A stretch of DNA of 64,000 bases from Aggregatibacter kilianii (GTDB taxonomy: Bacteria > Pseudomonadota > Gammaproteobacteria > Enterobacterales > Pasteurellaceae): assembly GCF_003130255.1 (NCBI RefSeq), contig NZ_NRCN01000001.1, positions 372,001 through 436,000 on the forward strand. The letters run 5' to 3'. The translations under genes were made by a program, and so were the position numbers. The notes under the pieces were generated by a model. That model had not been told where the DNA came from and searched no databases. It was given only the letters and a program-made list of their open reading frames with translations. Positions 50,239-60,058 of the stretch are shown one piece after another (position 1 is the first letter of the stretch; each line of letters opens with the position of its first letter).

Positions 50239-51300
50239 TTAGAAGTGTACGCGTAAACCTGCACCGTAGATATTTTCGTTGGTACGTTCACCAAGATTAT
50301 CTTTAGCTGTTGCACGAGTATATTGTACATAAGGAACTACATTTTTGTGAAGTTTGTAATCAACAACCGCAATATAGTGGTTTTTGATAGTTTTACCGTC
50401 ATCTTGCGCTGTCGCTGCAGTATCATATTTCTTGCTCAAACGTTCCCATTGTAAACCAAACGTTGTAGGAATACCTGTAAGACCATTTAAGTCATATTTA
50501 GCTTCTAAGAAAATATATTTTGATCTATTTTCACTAGCTTCAGATCTATATTTTTGAACGCCCTGGCCATAAGCAGCGCCTAATTTCAAGTCTTGCAATT
50601 GATAATGAGTTGCTAAGACCCAAGTATGATTCTTCTGATTAGTTTCAGAGCTTGCTTGTGTATCAAATTGATCTACTGTATAAACTGCAGCGGCATCAAA
50701 TTTGTGGTTGTCAGCGATTTCATAGTTATAGAATGCACCAACTTGGTAACCACTTTTATAATTGTTTGTAGTGTGTTTCTGAGCATTACCAAACAAGTAA
50801 TCTACGCCGAAGCTAAAACCGCTAAATTCAGCAGAGCGGAAGCTAATGGACTTATCTGCACGAGTAATTAATGGGTTTAACGCACCAGAATCATAGTATA
50901 AGCTATCGCCTACAACGTCATCAGCTGTAGTTGATTGGCGGCCAAAACTTAATTTACCGACATTTTCAAAACCTAAACCAACAAATAATTTACGGGTCGT
51001 AGGATCGCCAAAGTCATTGTCAGCTTTTTGTTTGTTTTTGAGAGCATCTCTTTCAAAACGCAATTCATAACCTGCAAATGCAGATAAACCATTGTCTAAC
51101 TCTTGAGATGCATTAATTTTGATACGGGACCCATCATTAATTAGGTTACCACGCTCATTTTTGCCTAATTTACCTAAGAAGATACGTAATGAACCACCAA
51201 GTTCAACTTTTGTACCATCTTGATTATAAACTGTTGCAGCACTTGCTGTGCCAGTTGCTGCTAATGCAGCGATTGCTAATGCGATTACTGTCTTTTTCAT
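50239..51300 (-). CDS. P2-like outer membrane porin
   Basis: This 353-residue protein has a signal peptide (MKKTVIALAIAALAATGTASA) and the repeating amphipathic strands of a 16-stranded general porin. The SLRIFLGKLG, YELRFER and FGRQSTTADDVVGDS blocks and the terminal Phe of LRVHF are typical of OmpP2-like porins of Haemophilus. It forms the channel for small solutes. The second of two ATGs (51300) is preferred because AAGGAA is correctly spaced. A promoter and CRP-like site lie upstream. Confidence 0.9.
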   Translation of the reverse strand: MKKTVIALAIAALAATGTASAATVYNQDGTKVELGGSLRIFLGKLGKNERGNLINDGSRIKINASQELDNGLSAFAGYELRFERDALKNKQKADNDFGDPTTRKLFVGLGFENVGKLSFGRQSTTADDVVGDSLYYDSGALNPLITRADKSISFRSAEFSGFSFGVDYLFGNAQKHTTNNYKSGYQVGAFYNYEIADNHKFDAAAVYTVDQFDTQASSETNQKNHTWVLATHYQLQDLKLGAAYGQGVQKYRSEASENRSKYIFLEAKYDLNGLTGIPTTFGLQWERLSKKYDTAATAQDDGKTIKNHYIAVVDYKLHKNVVPYVQYTRATAKDNLGERTNENIYGAGLRVHF

Positions 51301-51396
51301 AATCTTCATTCCTTTTCAGAAATCATTTGTTATTAGGGTAAAATTGAACTCTTCAATAAAATGAATAGCCCAAGCTACTTCTTTTGAAGCATGGCA

Positions 51397-51425
51397 ATCT
51401 TGGCAAAGAAAAACTGGAGTGTCAA
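51397..51425 (-). promoter_or_regulatory. Porin promoter
   Basis: TTGACA (51420-51425) and CAAGAT (51397-51402) on the minus strand are 17 bp apart. The predicted start near 51390 leaves a leader of about 90 nt. Confidence 0.55.
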
Positions 51426-51453
51426 CTGAAACTTCGTTTTTTTCTCTCTATTT

Positions 51454-51469
51454 TCTGATATAGATCACA
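51454..51469. promoter_or_regulatory. CRP-like site upstream of the porin gene
   Basis: TCTGA-N6-TCACA has one mismatch. Its centre is about 71 bp before the predicted start, consistent with class I activation. Confidence 0.55.
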
Positions 51470-51503
51470 CTTTATGATGAAAAATGTATAATAAATGCAC
51501 ACT

Positions 51504-52697
51504 TTAATTTTGATTTAAACGCTTAAACCCTGCACTTAAATCTTCAATTAAATCATCCACATTCTCTAAACCAATATGTACCCGAATTAAGGTGCCTTCT
51601 AATTTTCGTTGTATATTCGGGCGAATTTTCGCGACTTCTTCCGGTTGATTATATAAAATTAAGGATTCAAAACCGCCCCATGAATAGGCCATCGTGAATA
51701 ATTCGAAATGATTCATAAATGCTTCAAGCTGCTGTTGCGTCAATTTTTGCTTTAATTCGAAGGAAAATAAACCGCTTGAACCGCTAAAATCCCGTTTAAA
51801 AAATGTATTGCCGGGACAACTTGGCAATGCAGGATGATACACCACCTTAACATCCGGTTGTTGCGCCAACCATTGTGCTACTTTTATGCTACTTTCTTCG
51901 TGTTGTTTCAAACGAATGTTAAGAGTACGTAGCCCACGCGCGGTAGTATATGCGCTGTCGGCATCCACCATTTGCCCCATTAAATAAGAATGTTCACGCA
52001 ATTTGTCCCAGCAACGGGCGTTGGCTACTGCTGTGCCGATCATAATATCGGAATGACCAACTAAATATTTCGTGCCTGCCTGAATAGAAATATCAATGCC
52101 ATGCTCCAAGGCTTTGAACAATACGCCGGCAGCCCATGTATTATCTATCATAATGACGATTTCCGGATTAATGTTGCGCACAGCAGAAACAATTGCCGGA
52201 ATGTCGGCGACTTCCATGGTGAGAGAGCTTGGCGCTTCGAGAAATAAAACCTTTGTATTCGGTTGCACTAAATCGGCAATTTTGTCGCCAAGCATCGGAT
52301 CATAAAATGTTGTACTTACGCCTAATTTTTTTAATACCACATTGCAAAAATCCTGCGTTGGCTCATACGCAGCACCTGTCATTAGCACATGATCGCCATT
52401 TTCCACAAAAGAAAGAATACTATTCGTCACCGCCGCAGCACCACAAGGATATAAATAGCAACCTGCGCCTCCTTCTAATTCTGTCATCGCATCTTGTAAG
52501 GCGAAATGGGTTAAGGTTCCGCGACGTCCATAAAAAAGCTCACCTTTGGCTCGATTAATCGTGGCGTGCTTTTTGTCTTCCAAACAATCAAACACGAGAG
52601 AAGATGCCCGTTGTACAACCGGGTTGACAGAGCCTTGGGTGTAACGTTTTTTTCTTCCGGCATGAACTAAGGTGGTGGCTAATGATTTTGGGAGCAT
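51504..52697 (-). CDS. metC: Cystathionine beta-lyase
   Basis: MetC cleaves cystathionine to homocysteine, pyruvate and ammonia. The 397 residues (E. coli 395) include the PLP Lys in [16 protein letters not shown], the [15 protein letters not shown] block and the C-terminal [17 protein letters not shown]. It is monocistronic on the minus strand, divergent from pgsA. Confidence 0.93.
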   Translation of the reverse strand: MLPKSLATTLVHAGRKKRYTQGSVNPVVQRASSLVFDCLEDKKHATINRAKGELFYGRRGTLTHFALQDAMTELEGGAGCYLYPCGAAAVTNSILSFVENGDHVLMTGAAYEPTQDFCNVVLKKLGVSTTFYDPMLGDKIADLVQPNTKVLFLEAPSSLTMEVADIPAIVSAVRNINPEIVIMIDNTWAAGVLFKALEHGIDISIQAGTKYLVGHSDIMIGTAVANARCWDKLREHSYLMGQMVDADSAYTTARGLRTLNIRLKQHEESSIKVAQWLAQQPDVKVVYHPALPSCPGNTFFKRDFSGSSGLFSFELKQKLTQQQLEAFMNHFELFTMAYSWGGFESLILYNQPEEVAKIRPNIQRKLEGTLIRVHIGLENVDDLIEDLSAGFKRLNQN

Positions 52698-52886
52698 AAT
52701 TATATCCTATTAAAAATTGAGAAAAATTTACTGAAAAGTGCGGTCATTTTTTCGGATAAAAATATTAACGCTAATTTTATCTCGGTACTAGTTTCTTTTT
52801 ATGCAAATTTACGCATTAGGCATTTAAAAATCACTAAATCTGAGCTAGAATAACCCCACAATTCACCCTTAGCTAGAACGCGAATC

Positions 52887-53444
52887 ATGAAATTAAACAT
52901 CCCTATTTTTCTGACGATATTTCGAGTTATTTTAATTCCTTTTTTCATTATTGCTTTCTATCTTCCCTTTGATTGGGCTCCTTTTTTAACCACGTTTATT
53001 TTTTTCATTGCCGGTGTCACAGACTGGCTTGACGGCTATCTTGCCCGCAAATGGAAGCAAACCACCAGTTTTGGCGCATTTTTAGACCCGGTAGCTGATA
53101 AAGTGATGGTTGTGGCGGGGTTGGTGTTAGTGGTGGAATATAATCACACCTTTTGGATTACGTTGCCCGCTATTGTGGTGATTTCCCGGGAAATTATCAT
53201 TTCCGCCTTGCGTGAATGGATGGCTGAATTAGGCAGTCGTAGTAAAGTAGCAGTGTCTTGGTTGGGCAAGGTCAAAACTACATCACAAATGTTAGCGCTG
53301 GGTGGCTTATTGTGGCGTTATAACATCTACATGGAAGTGGCCGCCATTGTCCTACTTTATATCGCAGCTATTCTGACAATTTGGTCTATGTTGCAATACT
53401 TAACCGCCGCTAAAGAGAGCCTGTTAGAAGACTTACGCAAATAA
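52887..53444 (+). CDS. pgsA: CDP-diacylglycerol--glycerol-3-phosphate 3-phosphatidyltransferase
   Basis: PgsA makes phosphatidylglycerophosphate, the precursor of phosphatidylglycerol and cardiolipin. The 185-residue membrane protein has the CDP-alcohol phosphotransferase signature in [27 protein letters not shown] (D-G-AR-G-D-D). It starts [13 protein letters not shown], the usual N-terminus. Confidence 0.95.
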   Translation: MKLNIPIFLTIFRVILIPFFIIAFYLPFDWAPFLTTFIFFIAGVTDWLDGYLARKWKQTTSFGAFLDPVADKVMVVAGLVLVVEYNHTFWITLPAIVVISREIIISALREWMAELGSRSKVAVSWLGKVKTTSQMLALGGLLWRYNIYMEVAAIVLLYIAAILTIWSMLQYLTAAKESLLEDLRK

Positions 53445-53542
53445 GTGCGGTGGCTTTGCAATGTGTTTTTAAATGTTTCACAAGTGAGTCGGCTTGAATT
53501 GAATTTTTTTTAAGCAATTAAATAAATTTTTAAAATTTCCGT

Positions 53543-53570
53543 TTGACTCGCCATAATAAATCAGTAAAAT
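53543..53570 (+). promoter_or_regulatory. Promoter of the tRNA-Gly/tRNA-Leu operon
   Basis: TTGACT (53543-53548) and TAAAAT (53565-53570) are 16 bp apart, about 34 bp before the first tRNA. Confidence 0.7.
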
Positions 53571-53603
53571 GCACCACGTTGTTTAGCACTGCTAAATGAT
53601 GAT

Positions 53604-53679
<76 letters not shown>

Positions 53680-53680
53680 A

Positions 53681-53767
53681 GCCCGAGTGGTGGAATCGGT
53701 AGACACAAGGGATTTAAAATCCCTCGCCTTTCGAGGCGTGCCAGTTCAAGTCTGGCCTCGGGCACCA
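53681..53767 (+). tRNA. leuZ: tRNA-Leu (UAA)
   Basis: The 87-nt class II tRNA has encoded CCA, acceptor GCCCGAG/CTCGGGC, anticodon loop TTTAAAA and a long variable arm (CGCCTTTCGAGGCG). It begins one base after tRNA-Gly. Confidence 0.97.
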
Positions 53768-53945
53768 TTTAATACTTAACAAAACTAGGAATATTCTCAA
53801 AATGACTTGGGGTAATGAGTTTTACCATGCATGCTATTTTTATTGTAGGTGAATCCATAAGAAGTCCGGATACTCATTGGCAGAATATTTTGAAAATCGG
53901 CCTAATTTTCATCCCTTCCAACATTATGATATTCAAGAAAAAATA

Positions 53946-53990
53946 ACCGCACTTTAATGTTACAAATTCAAAGTGCGGTCATATTTTTTA
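53946..53990. terminator. Terminator after lysC made of paired uptake signals
   Basis: ACCGCACTTT (53946-53955) pairs with AAAGTGCGGT (53970-53979), with a T run on the right side. It lies between the tRNA operon and the convergent lysC. The stretch 53768-53945 before it holds only an unsupported 39-codon ORF at 53827. Confidence 0.7.
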
Positions 53991-53996
53991 TCGTTT

Positions 53997-55349
53997 TTAT
54001 TCGAACAATGATTTATGCAAAGCGCATACGATTTCATCAGCTTTGTCGCTATCAGCCAATAAACAAACGTTATTAGTGCTGGCGCCGTAGCAGATCATAC
54101 GGATATTATAGGCCTCTAAGGTGTCAAAAATACGTTTTGCAGTACCTGAAGTTGTATGTAACGCATTGCCGATCAACGCGATCAAGGATAAATCGGTATC
54201 CACTTTGACCATGCAGAACTCGCTCAACTCACTAATCAATTCGTTAGACAATAATGTTGCTCCGGAAGAAGCAGAACCTGTTTTATCTAGGGTTATCGCC
54301 ACACTCACTTCTGAGGTGGTGATGGTATCTACAGAAATTTTGTATTTTGCTAAAATAGTAAAAATATTGGCCAAGAAACCTTGAGCGTGCAACATATTGA
54401 GACTGGATAACGTTAATAATGTTTGATCACGGCGTAGTGCAATAGCGCGGAAAGTCGGACGCGGTTGAGGATCGCGGGTGACCCAAGTACCTCCATCTTG
54501 CGGGGCTTTACTAGAACCGACATACACCGGAATATTGCTACGCACCGCCGGTAATAAGGTTGCAGGATGCAACACTTTCGCACCAAAGGTCGCCATTTCC
54601 GCGGCTTCAGAGAAACTCATAGTATCAATACGTTGTGCATTTGGCACAATGCGTGGATCCGTCGTATAAATACCGGCTACATCCGTCCAAATAAGCACAT
54701 CTTCCGCATCAAGCACTTCTGCCAACAAGGCTGCAGAATAGTCACTACCACCACGACCTAATGTCGTCGTTTTGCCTTGTTCATCACGGCCGATAAACCC
54801 TTGCGTAATCACCAGTTCACCACGATCAATTAACGGCTTTAACACCCGCTCACTATTGGCGCGGGTTTGTTCATCATTAGGTGCGGCTTTGCCAAAATGG
54901 CTGTTAGTGGCTACGATTTGACGTACATCCAACCAAGTGGCTTGAACTTCAAACTCACGCAAAACTTCCACAAAAATCAGTGAAGACATCATTTCGCCAT
55001 GGCTAATGAGTTCATCGGTTAATGCGAGTGACGTCGCAAGATTAGCGGCTTCTGCAAGGGAAGTAATGTTGTCTAATAAGGCTTCAATCTTTGGACGAAC
55101 AGTGCTGTCATCTTTTAATTCATTCAAAATATTTTCTTGAATTTGACGCACTTCGCCTAATAATTTACTACGTTCAGGCTCTTCGCAACCGTTTGCTAAG
55201 GCAACCAATAAATTGGTGACGCCGGCGGAAGCGGAAAGCACCACAACGCGGGTGTTCGGATCAGCAATAACGATTTTGGCGCAAGACTGCATGGCAGGAT
55301 AGTTGGCAACACTACTGCCACCAAATTTAGCAACTGACAGATAGGACAT
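53997..55349 (-). CDS. lysC: Lysine-sensitive aspartokinase III
   Basis: LysC phosphorylates aspartate, the first step to lysine, threonine and methionine. The 450 residues match E. coli LysC (449). The kinase motif is VAKFGGSS and the GRGGSDYSAALLAEVL block is conserved; two C-terminal ACT domains bind lysine. It follows proA by 118 bp. The classic lysine riboswitch is not visible; a hairpin that buries the ribosome site is present instead. Confidence 0.95.
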   Translation of the reverse strand: MSYLSVAKFGGSSVANYPAMQSCAKIVIADPNTRVVVLSASAGVTNLLVALANGCEEPERSKLLGEVRQIQENILNELKDDSTVRPKIEALLDNITSLAEAANLATSLALTDELISHGEMMSSLIFVEVLREFEVQATWLDVRQIVATNSHFGKAAPNDEQTRANSERVLKPLIDRGELVITQGFIGRDEQGKTTTLGRGGSDYSAALLAEVLDAEDVLIWTDVAGIYTTDPRIVPNAQRIDTMSFSEAAEMATFGAKVLHPATLLPAVRSNIPVYVGSSKAPQDGGTWVTRDPQPRPTFRAIALRRDQTLLTLSSLNMLHAQGFLANIFTILAKYKISVDTITTSEVSVAITLDKTGSASSGATLLSNELISELSEFCMVKVDTDLSLIALIGNALHTTSGTAKRIFDTLEAYNIRMICYGASTNNVCLLADSDKADEIVCALHKSLFE

Positions 55350-55352
55350 AAT

Positions 55353-55414
55353 AAACTCCGATTAATAAGTATGAATTGTATTTTTACCATACAATTACTC
55401 ATTTATCGGAGTTT
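55353..55414 (-). promoter_or_regulatory. Leader hairpin burying the lysC ribosome-binding site
   Basis: AAACTCCGAT (55414-55405 in transcript order) pairs perfectly over 10 bp with ATCGGAGTTT (55362-55353), which contains the GGAG Shine-Dalgarno 3 nt before the ATG region. The 42-nt loop can form AATTGTA/TACAATT (55374-55380 with 55390-55396) or the exclusive GTATG/CATAC (55369-55373 with 55388-55392). A TTGACA at 55415-55420 could place a start inside the hairpin, which would remove one arm. Confidence 0.5.
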
Positions 55415-55467
55415 TGTCAAACAATTAATTTATAATTTTAGATAATTTATAAATTTTAATGAAAAAA

Positions 55468-56730
55468 TCAAGATCTAATCAAATAATCACCAACACAAAC
55501 CCATTTATAGGTGGTGAGCGCCTCCAACCCCATAGGGCCGCGGGCATGGAGTTTTTGCGTACTCACAGCAACTTCCGCCCCCAAGCCGAATTGCCCCCCA
55601 TCGGTAAAACGCGTACTGGCATTGACATAAACTGCTGCAGAATCCACTTGAGCAATGAATTGTTGGGCCAATTTTTGCGAGGAGGTCAAAATACTGTCGG
55701 AATGTTGGCTACCATATTGGCGAATATGTGCCACCGCTTGTGTCAAATCATCCACGATAACGACATTTAAATCTAGCGACAACCATTCTTGCTTAAGCGA
55801 CTCTTCCCGTAGCTGCACAACATTCGCCCCGGCTTTTTGTAAGAGGAAAAGTGCGGTCGAATCGGCGTGCAATTTTACATTTTTCTCCTTCAATACCTCC
55901 GCCAGTTTTGGTAAAAATGCATCCGCAATACTGCGTTGCACTAAAAGGGTTTCCAATGTATTACATGTACTTGGGCGTTGGGTTTTAGCATTTAAAATCA
56001 CCGGTAGGGCTTTTTCCAAATCAGCACTTTCTTCAACAAACATGTGACAAACACCGATCCCACCCACAATTACTGGAATCGTGGAGTGTTCCTTGGCTAA
56101 TTGATGTAGTGCTGCGCCACCGCGAGGAATAATCATGTCTACATATTGATCTAACTTTAACAATTCCATCACTAGCGCACGATCCGGATCAGTAATCGCC
56201 TGTACCGCGGTTTTTGGTAAGCCTGCTTGGGATAAGGCATTTTGTACAACTTCCACCAGCACCTGATTGGAATGTTGTGTTTCTTTTCCACCGCGCAAAA
56301 TCACCGCATTACCGGTTTTTAAGCATAGGCTCGCCACATCAATAGTAACATTCGGGCGCGCCTCATAAATGGTGCCAATCACCCCTAACGGTACCCTAAC
56401 CCGCTCAATTTTCACGCCACTATCCAGTAAACCACCATCAATAATTTTACCTACCGGATCCGCTAAAGAAATCACATGACGTACATCATTCGCAATGCCC
56501 TGTAAACGTGCTGGCGTTAACAGCAAGCGATCGATAATCGCATCTGACAAGCCATTTTGCTTGGCTGCCGCAATATCTTGCGCATTGGCGGCTAAAATAC
56601 ATTCTTGTTCTTGTTCCAATTGATCGGCTATCAATGCCAAGGCGTTATTTTTTTCACATTGGGAAAGTTGGGAAAGCACAAAAGCGGCTTGTTTAGCCTG
56701 TTTTCCCATTTCAATTAAATTCACGGACAT
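55468..56730 (-). CDS. proA: Gamma-glutamyl phosphate reductase
   Basis: ProA reduces gamma-glutamyl phosphate to glutamate semialdehyde in proline synthesis. The 420 residues (E. coli 417) have the catalytic Cys in [14 protein letters not shown], the NADPH-binding block [10 protein letters not shown] and [18 protein letters not shown]. proB is not adjacent in this window. Confidence 0.95.
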   Translation of the reverse strand: MSVNLIEMGKQAKQAAFVLSQLSQCEKNNALALIADQLEQEQECILAANAQDIAAAKQNGLSDAIIDRLLLTPARLQGIANDVRHVISLADPVGKIIDGGLLDSGVKIERVRVPLGVIGTIYEARPNVTIDVASLCLKTGNAVILRGGKETQHSNQVLVEVVQNALSQAGLPKTAVQAITDPDRALVMELLKLDQYVDMIIPRGGAALHQLAKEHSTIPVIVGGIGVCHMFVEESADLEKALPVILNAKTQRPSTCNTLETLLVQRSIADAFLPKLAEVLKEKNVKLHADSTALFLLQKAGANVVQLREESLKQEWLSLDLNVVIVDDLTQAVAHIRQYGSQHSDSILTSSQKLAQQFIAQVDSAAVYVNASTRFTDGGQFGLGAEVAVSTQKLHARGPMGLEALTTYKWVCVGDYLIRS

Positions 56731-56894
56731 ATTTTCTCCTATTTGTTGATGGCGTTATTTTAGAAAGAGAAGAATCAAAATACTATATTTAACGCATAAA
56801 AAACAGCCGGATTTTCCACCGCACTTTTGACCCCTTCCGTGAATTCTTGCATAATGCACCACAAAATTGACTCTGTTCATGTCTAGGAAACATT

Positions 56895-57701
56895 ATGTCC
56901 GAACAACAACCCAAATTTTTAACCGCACTTGCCTCTTTATTTCCTGTTTTATTATTGCTCGTCATTGATATTTTCGCTTTATGGCTACAACCACAATCAA
57001 AAGCCATTTCACACTTAGCTCTTGGTGTATTAACGGCACAACTGATTTGTCTGATTGTCTTTCTTAAAGGCGAAATTTGTAACGGACAACGCTCCCGCCT
57101 CAGTTTGGTAAATATGTATTTTGCTATCTTTTGGGTAGTTTGGTTTTTACTGAGTTTTTGGTCAAATTATCATTATATTCTGACAGACTTTGTAAGCGTT
57201 TGTGGTTTAGCATTGGCTCTCACCACGTGGAGACAACCGCAGGAAGAGGAATTACGTGATAGTTTACTTAAAATAGCCGGTTTGATCGGCACCTTAGGCG
57301 TAATATGTTATGGCATAGTTCTCTTTGACACGGAAAATTTAATCCAATTTAACCCTGTAGCACAAATCCTGTTAAGCATTATTTTAGCCAATTTAGCATT
57401 AGTTATTTCCCGTAATCGACTGCAAGGTTTTATCGCATTGTTAATGTTGTCGGCCATCGTTATCCTTGCTTTGAATGCGATTTTTGTAGTGGCAAATTTG
57501 TTCTATTTTGCCCAACAAAGTGCGGTCATTTTTTACAATGAATTTGCCTTATTGCTGTATGTTTTACTGCACTTTGTCATTGCCGCCATGCTTACCGTAC
57601 ATATTTTTAAACAGTGGAAACTCTCTTATAACACTTTAATTATTTTGTTATTTATTAGTGCAAGCCTGCCACTATGGGCAAACTTTGCTTATACCCTCTA
57701 A
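56895..57701 (+). CDS. Membrane protein of unknown function
   Basis: This 268-residue inner-membrane protein has about eight hydrophobic helices (for example FPVLLLLVIDIFALWL, NMYFAIFWVVWFLLSF and ILLSIILANLALVI). Short cytoplasmic loops include RQPQEEELRDSLLK. I do not recognise a functional family. It starts behind AGGAAAC and is followed by a strong terminator. Confidence 0.8.
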   Translation: MSEQQPKFLTALASLFPVLLLLVIDIFALWLQPQSKAISHLALGVLTAQLICLIVFLKGEICNGQRSRLSLVNMYFAIFWVVWFLLSFWSNYHYILTDFVSVCGLALALTTWRQPQEEELRDSLLKIAGLIGTLGVICYGIVLFDTENLIQFNPVAQILLSIILANLALVISRNRLQGFIALLMLSAIVILALNAIFVVANLFYFAQQSAVIFYNEFALLLYVLLHFVIAAMLTVHIFKQWKLSYNTLIILLFISASLPLWANFAYTL

Positions 57702-57712
57702 GCTTAGGAATA

Positions 57713-57745
57713 AAAAAACCTCCTCAATGCTGAGGAGGTTTTTTT
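57713..57745. terminator. Bidirectional terminator between convergent genes
   Basis: AAAAACCTCCTCA/TGAGGAGGTTTTT with a 4-nt loop ends the membrane-protein gene and, from the other side, the adhesin pseudogene. Confidence 0.9.
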
Positions 57746-57769
57746 ATTTTCTGCATAGGTAAATTTATC

Positions 57770-59580
57770 TTACCATTGATAGCCTGCACCAACAGAGCCA
57801 CCGAAATCACCACGTGTATTAACGTTACCGGTTAATTTCAAAATGACTTTTCCGTTGTCGGTAATGCGGGAAGCGCCTACCGCTAACGCACTTTGGTCGC
57901 GATAGCCACCCACAGCAGCAGCTACCATGCTTTTACCTGGCGTATAAGCCTGTGGTAAACCAGCATCCCCGCACGTAAGCGTTTGTCTTCTCTATCCATT
58001 TTGTTTTCTAATCTATTAATATGATAAGTCGTATTATTATTAATAGTTGTCGTATTTCTTTCTAATGCCGCATAGAGCTGTGAGCCATTAATGGCATCTG
58101 TGGAAGTTTTGTTAATTCGGCCTGCAGCGACGTTAGTAATGGTTCTTTCTTTACCTTCAGAACCCACACTCACAGTTGCGATTGGGTTATTGCCAGCAAA
58201 ACCACCATAGGTTACGCCATTTACAGTCGCTTCATTTGTACCTACAGCAGCTGCCGTTGTTGAACCGCTACCAAGCGCAACAGAGTTTAATTCTGACGCA
58301 GTTGCACCAGTACCCATAGCAACAGAGTAACCACCACTCGCATTAGAGCCGCGACCTGCTGCAACAGCATTTCGACCTGAAGCTGTAGATAGCGCACCGG
58401 CAGCTAAAGAACTATAGCCTTCAGCTTTTGCACCTAGACCGACCGCTGTACCAACAGCACCTGTAGAGGTAGCGGTATAACCAAGAGCGGTACCACCGTT
58501 AGTAGTTGCAATTGCTTTATAACCTACAGCTGTGCTGTTTTCGCCGCTTGCCTGTGAAGCTGAACCAACAGCAACGGTACGATCAGCAGAAGCTGTTGCA
58601 TGAGAACCTGTGGCTAATGAGCCCACGCCACTCGCATTAGCATCGCCACCTACTGCCGTTGCATTTGTGCCACTAGCTTGAGAATTTGTACCTGCCGCTA
58701 AAGAACGATCACCGGTAGCATTTGCCGAGTTACCAAACGCGTTGCTATCGGAACCTTCAGCATTTGAGTGATAGCCTACAGCACTTGTTCCGTAACCTTT
58801 AGCCACAGCCTGAACCCCCACTGCAGTAGCTCTTAAACCTTCCGCCTGTGTAGCAACACCTAGTGCAGTACTAGACGCGCCTGAAGCATTTGCTCCAACT
58901 CCGGCGGCTAAAGCGCTCGCACCACTTGCAGTACTTTTATAACCTAAAGTTGTTGCTTGGGAACCTGTAGCGTTAGAACGTCCACCAATAGAAATGGAAT
59001 GGTCACCGGAAGCATTAGCCACCTCACCGTGGGCAATGGCTGCTTCCCCGGTTGCTCTTGCATTATAGCCGGTAGCAATAGCATTATTTGTTGTTGTTTC
59101 CGCTTTATGACCAATTGCAACAGAATACCCACCTGAAGCATTTGTTTTAACACCAACTGCAATCGCTTTCTCAGCAGAACTAGACTCTGTACCTACAGTG
59201 ACTGAAGAGTTTTTAGAGGTGGATGAAGTACCAATCACGGTGCTACTATCAGAATTAGCATGTGCATTATTACCAATCGCAATAGATGCATGCCCATAAC
59301 GATTAGCACCATCTTCTTTCGTTACCTTTGAACCATTACCAATAGCCATTGCGTTGTTAGCTTCAGCTCGAATTTCGCCAGCAACAATTTGATACGATTC
59401 AGCGTTAGCAAAAAGTGAAACAGAAGAAAGCAATGTAGCTACTGCACTAAGTTTAAAGATTTTAGAAAAGGTTGAGTGCGCTGTGGTTGAACTGGATTTA
59501 GCATGACTTCTTGATAACTCCGAGGCAACCGAACAGGTTTGTTTGGAACTGTTCCAAATAACTTTAAAAGTCTTATTCAT
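57770..59580 (-). pseudogene. YadA-like trimeric autotransporter adhesin, frameshifted in the membrane anchor
   Basis: The product starts at 59580 with an extended signal peptide (MNKTFKVIWNSS... SELSR). A head of about 30 YadA-type 14-residue repeats (SVAIGHKAE, AVAGGxNS-like) follows, then a neck and a short coiled stalk ending KMDREDKRLRAG. The frame then shifts and stops at 57922 after MLVYHRLIRQVKAW. In the next frame the family anchor continues as GLPQAYTPGKSMVAAA to GAGYQW and stops at 57770. Only 5 nt separate RAG and GLPQ where the family has about 8 codons, so about 19 nt are lost. Without the beta-barrel the protein should not reach the surface. Confidence 0.82.
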
Positions 59581-60058
59581 AAAAATATCCTTACAATAAG
59601 TGGGATTAAAATAATAAAAAGAATCATCTAAATACAACATAGATTACTCCAATACGAATTATAAATAATATTTTAGTATAAAAATAGACCTATTTTTGTT
59701 TTTTTCTTGAACTAAAAACAAAAGTACCTGTCAGCATGTCATCAAATACATGTAAAACCCCAGTAAAACCGTCGGATAATTTTCTTATATGTCAAAACAC
59801 TAAAACCATTTAATAAACATTAAAATACAAATTAATACAGGTTATCGGATAAAAATTTTTCATAAAAAAATTCCTCCACAAATTAAAACCTGAGGAGGAA
59901 CTGGTCATTTGATAATTATTACGCTAAATTTTTATGAAGAAAAATGATATTTTTATTCATAGACCAAACAAGTGCACTAAAAGCTCCAAATGGAGAGAAT
60001 AAGTGAGCAAGAATAATATAAAAAAATACCTATTTTTCTAACCGCACTTTAATATCCA
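59581..60058. other. AT-rich region upstream of the adhesin and downstream of fbp
   Basis: These 478 bases hold no convincing gene. An AAAAATAG/CTATTTTT hairpin with a T run lies at 59682-59706. A TTCCTCC/GGAGGAA hairpin with T run on the minus strand lies at 59863-59899 and may be the fbp terminator. The same GGAGGAA would serve as a ribosome site for a 17-codon minus-strand ORF. The adhesin promoter should be here but is not distinct. Confidence 0.5.

Noticed and set aside
53827-53946. 39-codon plus-strand ORF between tRNA-Leu and lysC
   Set aside because: No ribosome site, no recognised family, and it ends inside a terminator arm; a decayed remnant next to a tRNA is possible but unsupported. 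No integrase or direct repeat of the tRNA end was seen.
55350-55467. Lysine riboswitch before lysC
   Set aside because: Only 118 bp separate proA and lysC and the conserved five-helix junction of the L box is not present; a simple hairpin is there instead.
57990-59400. Regular repeated DNA that might be a CRISPR array
   Set aside because: The periodicity of about 42 bp follows the 14-residue YadA head repeats in frame; there are no exact repeats with unique spacers and no cas genes.
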